In this document: positions 37,596-46,584 of the stretch, in pieces
Layout: the number at the start of each line of letters is the position of its first letter
How positions within the stretch are numbered: the first letter of the stretch is position 1
Source: Piliocolobus tephrosceles
Lineage: Eukaryota; Chordata; Mammalia; Primates; Cercopithecidae
DNA: 64,000 nucleotides
Reading direction: 5' to 3'
NCBI RefSeq assembly: GCF_002776525.5
Contig: NC_045436.1
Location: 7,293,918 to 7,357,917 of the forward strand
Position numbers and translations under genes: made by a program
The notes under the pieces: generated by a model
The model's input: only the letters and a program-made list of their open reading frames with translations
The model's database searches: none
Told to the model about the DNA's origin: nothing

Positions 37596-37603
37596 TCACC
37601 CAC

Positions 37604-37731
37604 CTTGCCGCGGCGCGCCCTCGCTGTGGCCGTGCGGAGCCGAGCCCGGCGCTGCCAAGTTGCCTGGGTCTGGAGCGTATCGTGTTACAGCGCCTGGCTC
37701 CGGGCTCGGGCTGCGCGCGGCGGCCAGACAT
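37604..37731 (-). CDS. Candidate partial first coding exon, gene unknown
   Basis: On the minus strand an ATG at 37731-37729 (context cctatcATGT, A at -3 but no G at +4) opens a frame of 42 codons. This reaches a good donor, CAAG|GTGGGTGAG, with the exon ending at 37604 in phase 2. The predicted start is MSGRRAQPEPGARRCNTIRS; the rest is rich in Arg, Gly, Ala and Pro. I do not recognise the protein. Without splicing the frame continues to 37393, in the manner of non-coding GC-rich DNA. A second donor-like CTG|GTGAGG has its exon end at 37549. It is equally possible that this exon is wholly 5' UTR and the real start lies in a later exon outside the window. Confidence 0.22.
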
Positions 37732-37803
37732 GATAGGCTGAGGCTCCTCTGTTTACACCCGGCCGCCGAGGGGGCGGCGCGCCGCTTAACCCCTTCGCGC
37801 CGG

Positions 37804-37824
37804 GCCGCCGCCGCCGCCGCCGCC
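37804..37824 (+). repeat. (GCC)7 triplet run
   Basis: Seven uninterrupted gcc triplets (CGG on the minus strand), upstream of the candidate first exon. Read in one minus frame it would encode poly-Ala. Confidence 0.9.
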
Positions 37825-38560
37825 AGCCCTGCGTCCCGCGCCTCAGCCCGGCCACCGCCTCCCCCCCTCGCCTCACCCCCTCGCCCGGCTCCACACACGC
37901 GGGCCGGGGCCTGCAAGCAGCCGTGCCCCCGGCGAAGACGGGGGAACCGCACTGAGAAGCCGCTCCCGGCACGCTCCGAAGACCCCGCGGGGCGGCATCC
38001 TCCCCTCCACACACGCACGCTCGCGAGCCGCCCCGGGCAGCGGCCGCGTTCTCTGGCGGGGCTTCGCGGGCGGCTGTCGATCCCGCCACAGAGCTGTTCT
38101 CCGGCAGCGCTACTTTCCCGTGCTCACAAAAGCATCTCTCTCCCAACCCATGAGTGGATCCCGACCCCTGCTCTACCACCATTCATGCGTCCCGCATCCC
38201 AGGTGTCGCCTTCACCCACACGCCCCACGTCCCCGCGAAACTCGGCCCTCCAGCTTGTGGGACGCGCTGCCTGCGAGGCGGGCCCGGCGGTACCTCGGGG
38301 GCGGGAGGGGTCGGTTGCAGGGCCCGGAGCCTGGCGCCCGCGGGGCGTCCGCGGCGAGGGGGTGGGTGTCGCTCGTGAACGCGGCAGGGACCGGCGCAGC
38401 CCGCGCTCGCCCCTCGGCCTCGGCCGCCGCCTCTCCGCCACTTTCTCGGCCCTTGGGCGGACTGGCCCGTGGCGGGGGCTGCTTCGCGCCTTCGTCCCCG
38501 CAGCAGTCGCGGACCCCCATTAACGCTGAGGAGTCAGTGTCACGATCCGGGGAGAGAAGA

Positions 38561-39937
38561 CGGTCCCAGGGGCTGAAGGCATGTGTGCAAGTGGCCCGAG
38601 CCACTCTCCATGATGTGCCAGGGCTGGACAGCCCTGATCCGGAATAGCTAATGTGGTGTTCTAACTAGCTTTACTTTGAAATAAAACATACTTCAATATT
38701 GCAGCACTTAAATTTTTATAAAAAATTGTCATTTTTCCCTCCAGATCCACTATTATTATTTTTGCATTGCTTCCAGTCCAACGTCCCTCCTCCTTTTAAT
38801 TTCTTTCTTCTAGAACATTCCATCCTCTCCAGCCTCTTCCTCCATTAAACTGAGAATTGAATGACTGAATGTTCGTGGATTTTTAGATTCACCTGTGCTT
38901 CCTTCCAACCCCTCCAAACCTCTCATTTTTATAAACAAGAAAGAAAACGAGAAGCACTTTACATCACAATACTGGCATCAATCAACATATCTTTTATCAG
39001 CTCTCATTCCATATTTTAACTACCTTCTAAATACAGACTCAAACCAAAAAATTAATACTTTAAGAAAGGAAGGATCAGTGTTCTCTTTTCATTTATCAAT
39101 AAGATTAGCAGACTGCAATTAGAATTTCTCTCTTCTCCACCTTCTTTCCTCCAGTAAAGACAAAATGCTTTCCTCATTCCCATGATTCAGCGATAACAGT
39201 AATTTCTTTATCTTCTTGAACATATTACTTTTACCTTGACTTTTGTCGCTTTTTATACCCAATGCTACAAGAATATGAATACAGCTCTTCTACCTCTTTG
39301 TAGATACTTTTCTTTCTCATTTTCCATTACGCCTAAGACATCCATCCTCATACATGGAAATATCCGATGCCGCTCAGGTTTTAAGCAGTCTCTACACCTT
39401 AAGTGTATTTTTCTATCACTAACTCTGGGTCTTCTAAAATCGTGACTCACACACACACACTATTACAACGTCACAACCAGCCTGACTATTCCTCCATTAA
39501 TGATCAATATATTCACCCTCTAATTGGGACACTATGAAGATATCATAGAAATTATTTAAACACAAGGCAGTTATTTAAAATTTAGACATTTCTTTGACAC
39601 TGTATAAATTTTGAGTTATTTTAGGGTTTTGAAATTCTTTTTCTTTAGTAAAATTGGGTCAAAAAATAGAACAATAGGTATGTTGTTGGGCACCGTAAGA
39701 CTTCTAAGCTCTTAAGCAAGTATCTTCCTTAAGTCATAAAGTTTTGAAAAGGATCATTTCACAAATCAATGCAATGCATGTGTCTTTCACAAATCAATGC
39801 AATGCATAGGGGTGGGGGGTAACCTGAAGTAATTGCAAATAAACACCATATAAACTAGGGCAAAGGATGAAGATGATGATGTTCAATTGGAATATTTGAA
39901 GAATTAAATTTGCAGAACATTACACGGTTAAAATTTG
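38561..39937. other. Unique DNA right of the CpG island
   Basis: Composition falls back to AT-rich by about 38640. No repeat family was recognised apart from a short (CA)n near 39449-39460 and a small tandem duplication at 39757-39807. Confidence 0.45.
39757..39807 (+). repeat. 28-bp-period tandem duplication
   Basis: A 23-base block beginning tttcacaaatcaatgcaatg occurs at 39757-39779 and again, identical, at 39785-39807. Confidence 0.9.
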
Positions 39938-40098
39938 CCAGGAGGTGGGGTGGCTCATGCCTCTAATCCCAGCACTTTGGGAGACTGAGGTGGGTGGACT
40001 GCTTGAGCCCAGGAGTTCAAGACCAACCTGAGCAATATAGGGAGACTCTGTCTCTTAAAAAAAAAAAAAAAAAAAAAAAAAAGGAAAGAAAAAAAAAG
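39938..40098 (+). mobile_element. Alu left monomer (FLAM-like)
   Basis: Plus-strand monomer: gtggggtggctcatgcctct to ggagactctgtctctt, directly followed by a long A run with aaggaaag interruptions. No right monomer follows. Confidence 0.85.
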
Positions 40099-41340
40099 TG
40101 CTAGGACCTGGGGGCTTGCCTATGCTTCAAAAATGCATTCTTTGATTTTTGACAACCACAAGTTAGTAAATCTGGACTTGGACTAGAACGTTCGAGTGCA
40201 GAAAGATAAGCACACTAATGGAAGAATGAAAGGTTTTAAGATCTTAAATCAATCATTGTTTGGGTCAAGATGAATCTCAAGAAGACTGATATTTTGGCAT
40301 GTTCATTTCCCCAGATGAATGCTATGTAAATTGGTCACTGATTGATAGCATTTATTAAAATTTCCATTTAAAATGCTAATTAGATATAAATATCACATAC
40401 AAGTTAGGCAAAATTTTATATTGGAGTGTACTGGAATATTCTACATGTATATCTAGTTCCACCTTTTCTGAATACAGAACTAATTATGTATTTCCAAATT
40501 AGACAAAGATGGGATCCCTTGAGAATAATCAAGGATTTACACTGAACAAAGCTGAGCAGTAGCAGTAGCAGCCCATGGGGCAGAGGCAGAGGAAGAGATA
40601 TGGTTTTAAACAATTTCTGTTGTTGAAAAGTGAAGGATGGTTTCTACATATATTTTCCCAAGAAAAGATACACAGTTTTGTGGACACCCCCGTGCATACA
40701 TTAAATCACTGCCATCTTTTAAATACAGGAGTCCACTAAAGAGTTCCACAGAGACATGTAATGAGGTCCACGTTCAACTTGTTTTCTTCTACTGTAGTTT
40801 GCCTTATCGATGATGTCAGAGATAATCAGCATTATAGATACTGCCTTCTATAACTTAAGCAATTCTTGTCTAAGGTCTGCAGAATTCCCCACAGTTCCAT
40901 GAGCAGACACTATGAAATATGTTGAATTACGTGGCTATTTTATGTTGTGAATGAATAACCACATATGGAATCATACTTGCAATATTAAATGAATTTTACT
41001 TAAAACTGAATTCAGTTCTTTAGGCATAAAAACCTAATGACTGCACACCACAAGGAAGATTTTTAAAAATGCATGAACCAAATCAAAGCAAATTGTATTA
41101 AAAAAAAAAAGTCCACAAATGAGCTGTTACTTCAAACTGGCACCAACTTAGCTTCATATTAAGAGTGCTTCTGACCTCTCTCTGCTTAGGCTAAAAACCT
41201 TGAAGAAAAATCGAATTGTAACCGACACTGAGATTATTACCTTTCCCGCTAATTATTAAGCACCAAATCCATACTGTCAGAGGCGCTTATACAAAATCAA
41301 AATCACACACTCAGAGCTACACTAAATAGATGATTATGAT
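40099..41340. other. Unique DNA, no gene seen
   Basis: A short (agc)n-like stretch, gagcagtagcagtagcagcc, lies near 40553-40572. No gene or repeat named. Confidence 0.4.
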
Positions 41341-41344
41341 TAAA

Positions 41345-41575
41345 GCTAACACTAAGCACTTCATTTTATGACTGGCATTTGATACATACCATTTTTATTT
41401 AATTCTCTAATCTCATATGAGAAGAGTAATATCACCCCATTTTACAGATGAGGAACTGGAGTTTGGAGAAGTTAATCATGTGCCCACATAGTTACAGAGT
41501 GCTTGGGCCTAAACACAGTTCTAGATTTGATGGACTCGGGAGCCTGCTGCTTAACCATTTCTCTATTTAGACAGT
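41345..41575 (-). repeat. MIR, minus strand
   Basis: Reads attttacagatgaggaactg, gagaagttaatcatgtgccc, catagttacagagtgctt, then gcctgctgcttaaccatt, the reverse complement of the MIR core and head. Confidence 0.85.
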
Positions 41576-41603
41576 ATTGACTCAGTAGTTAAAGCTGGTT
41601 ATT

Positions 41604-41938
41604 GGCCAAGCACGGTGGCTCACACCTGTAATCCCAGCACTTTCGGAGGCCGAGGTGGGTGGACCACCCAAGGTCAGGAGTTCGAGACCAGCCTGGCCAA
41701 CATAGTGAAACCTTGTCTCTACTAAAAATACAAACAATTAGCCGGGCGTGTTGGCACCCCCCTGTAATCCCAGCTACTCAAGAGGCTGAGGCAGCAGAAT
41801 CACTTGAACCTGGGAGGCGGAGGTTGCAGGTTGCAGTGAGCCCAGATCGTGCCATTGTATTCCCGCCTGGGCAGGAAGAGCGAAACTCCATCGCAACAAC
41901 AACAACAGCAGCAGCAGCAGCAACAACAACAACAAAAA
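41604..41938 (+). mobile_element. AluS-type element with CAA/CAG tail
   Basis: Plus-strand full-length Alu starting ggccaagcacggtggctcac. Perfect 13-base target-site duplication aaagctggttatt at 41591-41603 and right after the tail. aggttgcaggttgcagtg shows a small internal duplication. The tail has become a trinucleotide repeat. Confidence 0.95.
41894..41935 (+). repeat. (CAA)n(CAG)n(CAA)n microsatellite
   Basis: Alu tail converted to about five CAA/AAC units, five CAG units, then about five CAA units. A pure triplet tract of about 42 bases. Confidence 0.95.
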
Positions 41939-41949
41939 GCTGGTTATTA

Positions 41950-42849
41950 GGAGTGGAGTTCACCGTTCAAACAAAATTTATCAGGATAAGCCCCACCAAA
42001 TATTTGGATATTCCATTTAAAAATTGGTAACTTGTGGAGTTGAGAAGGAGCAAAATAAAAAAAGGGACAGTCCTTGATTTCTCCTGTGTTTTCAAATTAC
42101 CTCAAGAGGTCAGGAAACCAATATTAGTATCCTCTGAGAGCTGGAATCTTATAGAGGAATAAAATGGCTAATAAACATCTCTAAACATCTGAATTAGGGA
42201 TTGTCAGATATCGATCTCTGTCCCTCTAGAATCTAGTTTGTTTAGATGGACTCTTAAAAATTATACCTTTATTTGTAAATACATATATTTGTAAAAGCAC
42301 ATCAAAGAAACTGTTACCAAAATTATAGCACATTGATATCAATTGGTAATAATAATTGTACATTAGTTAGAGCCTGTGAGTAAAATTGTAGATTTTGTCT
42401 TACATTTTGCCAACTGTTATTTTGTCAGTAGCACATAACTTTCTAACAGCTATGTGGGCTCTGACATAAAACTATAAGCTGACATAAAACTATATTTAAA
42501 GTCATGGGTCTTTTCTCCAATAAAGTTCAATTATCATTTACATTGGAACAGAAATAAAGGTTTGAAAACAAAGTCTTGTAATAAAGGCCAATTCATAATT
42601 TTTCACAGATGTCTACAGTAAATCTAAAAGGCTGGTATAATAGCTAGGTGATTCTTTGATTTATCCTATGGAAAAATCCACCCACAAAAGACATATGTAT
42701 TTCACAATAATAAACGACCCACATCTGAAATCGTTTCTAAAGGTAAGTTCTCTTCTTTACTTTTAAAGGTGTTAAATTATTTCACCCCCCAAAAACCAAA
42801 TGCTTTGTGGAATCTGATACATGATGAAGACTTAGGACTCTTTCTTTAG
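41950..42849. other. AT-rich unique DNA
   Basis: No gene or repeat family named. A small tandem duplication is at 42461-42494. Confidence 0.45.
42461..42494 (+). repeat. 18-bp tandem duplication
   Basis: ctgacataaaactataag is followed at once by ctgacataaaactata. Confidence 0.9.
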
Positions 42850-43500
42850 ATATGCAATCATGTCCACTGCATGCCAGAAGCACTGGTCCTTAATTTTGTC
42901 CTAATTCAGATGACCTTGGGCAGGAACCTACTGGGTCCTCTACAGCCTGGGCAGGCAGGGAGGAGAAGGAAGCAGGATCTGGGTGTGTGTGATGAGGTCT
43001 GGACTCTTAGCAGGGGGCAATCAAGCAATGCGCTGTGTGCAAAAGGCTTAGTGAGCTTCAGCCCTGTCTTGGCAACTATCCAAGTAGGAGGGATGGGGGT
43101 GAGGCAGGGACATCATTCCTACCTGGTGGTGAGAGCAGGAGAGGGGCGGGAGGGCAGAGCTTCAAGAGAAATCCAGATGGCCAGCAAGAGTTAGCTGGGG
43201 CTATGGATGCCAGGAACTAAGTACATAGCAACAACAGCTGAGGGCCCAGCTCAAGTCAAGTCACCAGGTGTCCAAGAATGTTAGAAGAAAATCTATAGTA
43301 CAGAGAAGTATAGGGAAGCCTAGTTTTATCAGTAACCTCCATGACTGGGGAAGGACAGGAGTGGCCAAGTAGAGGGAGTGCTGCTTATCCCTGGCACACT
43401 GGATTCAGGGGCTGCAGACAGACTAATTCGTAGGCCCACCCAGGGATGGCAGTATTTGTCTATGCTTGGCAACTTATTGGGGTTCACCTAACTTTTAGGG
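42850..43500. other. GC-raised unassigned segment
   Basis: Clearly richer in G and C than its surroundings, with many ggg/agg runs. Contains a 107-codon plus frame (42871-43194) and an overlapping 61-codon frame. No repeat family or protein domain is recognised. It could be an unnamed old LTR, an exon of a non-coding RNA, or a regulatory element. Confidence 0.35.
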
Positions 43501-43692
43501 TCTGATAATAGGAATACATTTTGGGGAGTATTTTGAATGTATTCTTTGGCAGTCCAAGATAAAGAAAAGGAAGTGTGATAAATAAAAATGGTTGAATTGT
43601 TTTTAATTATGGAGCAAATTCTTCAATCTGGACCATTTGTTTCCAACCATCATTCCATTCACCCATTCCCAAAACACTTATGTTGGTTCTCA

Positions 43693-43827
43693 AGCCAGGC
43701 ACGGTGGCTCATGCCTGTAATCTAACACTTTGGAAGGCTGAGATGATGGATCATTTGAGCCCAGGAGTTCAAGACCAGCCTGGGCAACATGGCGAAACTA
43801 CGTCTCTACAGAAAAGAACCCATATAG

Positions 43828-43866
<39 letters not shown>

Positions 43867-44052
43867 TGTAGTCGAGTGTGCTGGCATATATCTGTAGTCC
43901 CAGATAGTCTGGAGGCTGAGGCAGGAGGAAGACTTCAGCCTCAGAGGTGGAGGTTGCAGTGAGCCATGATCGTGCCACTGCACTCCAGCCTGGGTGACAG
44001 AGCAAGACTCTGTCTCTAAAACAAACAAACAAACAAACAAACAAAAACAAAC
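43693..44052 (+). mobile_element. Alu with (TG)n in its middle linker and (CAAA)n tail
   Basis: Plus-strand Alu: gccaggcacggtggctcatg to tgacagagcaagactctgtc. The mid A-rich linker is replaced by a TG microsatellite at about 43830-43868, and the tail is (caaa)n at 44016-44048. Confidence 0.9.
43830..43868 (+). repeat. (TG)n microsatellite inside an Alu
   Basis: About 14 uninterrupted TG units, then tatgtgtgtgtag. It lies exactly where the Alu linker A-run should be. Confidence 0.95.
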
Positions 44053-44554
44053 ATTTTTGGTTGAATGTCAAAAATCTTTGAAATTAAATGTATTACTATA
44101 AGTACTTTGTTTTGGTTGTTTAGAAACAAAGAATTATTCATTGGTGACTAGTGCAGTGGTATTGTCAGATGGGTAGTTGTCTATAATGGCAATAGCCATG
44201 CACAGATTAAATCCTTTATGCAATGGACAGAACATAGAAATCACATAAACTTTTATATCAACCCTTTACTATTTATAATATCAACCATTTCAAAAGAATC
44301 CATATGTATTAAGATATTTTTGCAAATAGTTTATTTAATATATCTTTATTGACAAAGCTAGATAATCAATAATGTATTAATTTCAGGTGTTTTCATGATA
44401 CAGTCATACAGAATGTGTTTTTCAGGATTTTCTGACTTTGTGAACATGATTCATGAGTAGGCACATATATTTATGCATCATTGTGGACAGAGGAGGTATA
44501 TGCTCGATACCTCTGCATTTTAGCTGACCAATTTCTGCTTGCTCATAACTTGGT
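44053..44554. other. AT-rich unique DNA
   Basis: No feature recognised. Confidence 0.45.
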
Positions 44555-44807
44555 TTAGAAGTCAGTTCTTCCATTTAGCCTTGCCTGATTCACCAAGAAT
44601 AGTTTACGGGCCCCTCTTCTGCATTCCCATTCAACTCTGTAAATATCCTTGCCCTACTTTCATCGTACGATATTCTGCTCCCTGTCTACTTGTCTGTAGC
44701 TCCTTCCAGACCATGAACGTACGAGCATAGGGACCATTTCTTTGCTGATTTCTTAACATTTGGCATAGTGTCTTGCACAAAAAAGACACTAAATAAATGC
44801 TGGTTTG
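44555..44807 (+). repeat. L2 3' UTR
   Basis: Follows the L2 end: tgtctacttgtctgtagctc, cagaccatgaacgtacgagc, agggaccatttc, ggcatagtgtcttgcacaaa, actaaataaatgctggttt. The 63-codon frame here is L2. Confidence 0.75.
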
Positions 44808-45170
44808 GGCCAGGTGAGTGGCTCACGCTTTTAATCCAAGCACTTTAGGAGGCCGAGGCGGGCAGATCATGAGGTCAGGATTTGAAGGTGGGCAGATCAG
44901 GAGGTCAGGAGTTCAAGGTGGGTAGATCACGAGGTCAGGAGTTCAAGACTAGCCTGGCCAACACAGTGAAACTCCGTCTCTACTAAAAATACAAAAATTA
45001 GCCGGGTGTGGTGGCACGCGCCTGTCGTCCTAGCTACTAGGGAGGCTGAGGCAGGAGAATCACTTGAACCCAGGAGGTGGAGGTTGTGGTGAGCAGAGAT
45101 GGCACCACTGCACTCCAGCCTGGAAAACAGAGTGAGACTCCATCTCAAAAAAATAAAAAAATAAATAAAA
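44808..45170 (+). mobile_element. Alu with an internal 30-bp triplication
   Basis: Plus-strand Alu from gggccaggtgagtggctcac to an impure A tail. Between ggaggccga and actagcctggcc the 30-base block (gg.ggg.agatca..aggtcagga) occurs three times instead of once. The flank tggtttgg occurs on both sides as the target-site duplication. Confidence 0.92.
44857..44946 (+). repeat. 30-bp triplication within the Alu
   Basis: Units 44857-44886, 44887-44916 and 44917-44946 are each 30 bases and differ at a few positions. Each contains gaggtcagga. The second and third share ggtggg and gttcaa; the first has ggcggg and tttgaa. Confidence 0.95.
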
Positions 45171-45194
45171 TAGAATAAAGGATGGTTTGGGGAT

Positions 45195-45230
45195 GAGTGG
45201 ATGGATGGATGAATAGATGGGTCAATGGAA
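45195..45230 (+). repeat. (GGAT)n-like short repeat
   Basis: gtggatggatggatgaatag with neighbouring decayed units. Confidence 0.8.
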
Positions 45231-45711
45231 ATGAAGAATCCAGATTTAAAAAATTGCTTGCTGATTAAAATGATTCTTTCCTAAGTATATGTCACACTAT
45301 TCCGTAATTATTGTGTTTTTTTCTCTTTCTGTCTGTCTGTGTCTCTCTCACATGCTCCTAACCTAACATAAACCTCAGGAGGGCAGAGGCTGTGACCTAA
45401 TGGTACCTAGCACCACTGAGAGTTCAAGGTCACTATTTTAGAAAAATCTATAAATACAGTTTTTCTTTATAAAAATTACAGGATTATAAAACCAAACATA
45501 AACTTAATACATGATCTAATTTTGTGATATCCTCCCAGATATCTCTCAGATATAATCCAATCTAAATTACACCATACACAGATGAATTTATTTGGTTAAA
45601 AAAAAAAAGCCCTTCCGTGCCATACCCATTCCATGTAATACATGACAATGTTTTACATTGTTTACTGAGGGCAATTCTATTTTAAGAGTCTCTGACTTAA
45701 GCAGAAAAGAT
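45231..45711. other. Unique DNA
   Basis: No gene recognised. A short tctgtctgtctgtgtctctc pyrimidine/purine-skewed run lies near 45329-45348. Confidence 0.45.
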
Positions 45712-45840
45712 AATTATCAGGAACTGGGCTTAATACCTGGGTGATGGAATAAAACGTACAACAAACCCCCATGACACTTGTTTACCTATGTGACAAACCT
45801 TCACATGTATCCCCAAATCTGAAATAAAAGTTAAAAAAAA
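45712..45840 (+). mobile_element. L1 3' end, strongly 5' truncated
   Basis: Reads ggcttaatacctgggtgatg, gtacaacaaacccccatgac, ttgtttacctatgtgacaaa, cttcacatgtatcccc, aaataaaagttaaaaa: the terminal 130 bases of a primate L1 (L1P type) with its poly(A). Confidence 0.9.
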
Positions 45841-46235
45841 TCTCTAGAGCTACAATTTATGCTCAATGCCTTCCGCATGGTCTTCCGCAGAAGTGAGGAG
45901 CAGCTGGTCACCATTTTCTCAATAAGTATCTTTCATATACTTAATGCTAATTATTCTCAAATCTTCCCTTAAAATCCACATTGTCATGCTAAACTCATTA
46001 TTACTACCATTTCCTCCTGGGTCTGTTTTTCATCTCTTTCATCCTCTTAAAGGCTCTTCTCTGAACTTCCTCTGTAGGACTGGGGGTGGAGGTAGCTAAG
46101 AACCATCACCTCTGAGTCATCAGGCTGTAGATCCAGACATGTAGGCCCAGGAAGAGAAGAAAGCTCTATGATAAGACAAACGGCGTAGAGAAAGGAAATG
46201 GAGTGAAGTAAGCATTGCTTTGGCTATCTGTATTT
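45841..46235. other. Unique DNA
   Basis: No gene or repeat recognised. Confidence 0.45.
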
Positions 46236-46250
46236 AAAGGCGCCCACCAG

Positions 46251-46580
46251 AGCCGGGGGCGGTGGCTCGCGCTTGTAATCCCAGTACTTTGGGAGGCCGA
46301 GGCGGGTGGATCACGAGTTCAAGACCAGCCTGGCCAAGATGCTGACACCCTGTCTCTACTAAAAATACAAAAAATTAGCTGGGCATGGTGGGGCGTGCCT
46401 GTAATCCCAGTTACTCAGGAGGCTGAGGCAAAGAATCGCTTAAACCCGGGAGGCGGAGGTTGCAGTGAGCTGAGATGGCGTCGCTGCACTCCAGCCTGGG
46501 CGACAGAGTGAGACTCCGTCTTAAATAAATAAATAAATACATAAAATTAAATAAATAAAATAAATTAAATTAAATAAATT
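46251..46580 (+). mobile_element. AluS/Y-type with (TAAA)n tail
   Basis: Plus-strand Alu starting agccgggggcggtggctcgc. The flanking duplication aaaggcgcccaccag (46236-46250) / aaaggtgcccaccag differs at one base, a C-to-T change at a CpG. The tail from 46521 is a 60-base TAAA/TTAAA tract. A few bases are missing in the left monomer (ggatcacgagttcaagacca). Confidence 0.95.
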
Positions 46581-46584
46581 AAAA

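Larger units (their letters stand above)
37240..38560. promoter_or_regulatory. Large CpG island promoter
   Basis: GC content and CpG frequency jump from AT-rich flanks to a dense CpG run (for example gcgagcgagcgagcgagcga, cgccgcggcgcgccctcgct). It includes GC-box matches such as gggggcggcgc and gggggcgggag, and no clear TATA box. Such islands mark promoters of broadly or developmentally expressed mammalian genes. An inverted TGAC-gaa-GTCA (37280-37290), CRE/AP-1-like, sits at its left edge. Orientation is not settled: the best splice-donor-like sites I see are on the minus strand. Long open frames across it on both strands follow from high GC. Confidence 0.92.

Noticed and set aside
37620..37740. 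Naming a gene from the 42-residue minus-strand start
   Set aside because: I did not recognise it with any confidence, so no symbol is given.
37364..38647. Several 75-175 codon frames on both strands in the CpG island
   Set aside because: Stops are rare in GC-rich DNA; overlapping frames on both strands cannot all be genes, and none has a recognised domain.
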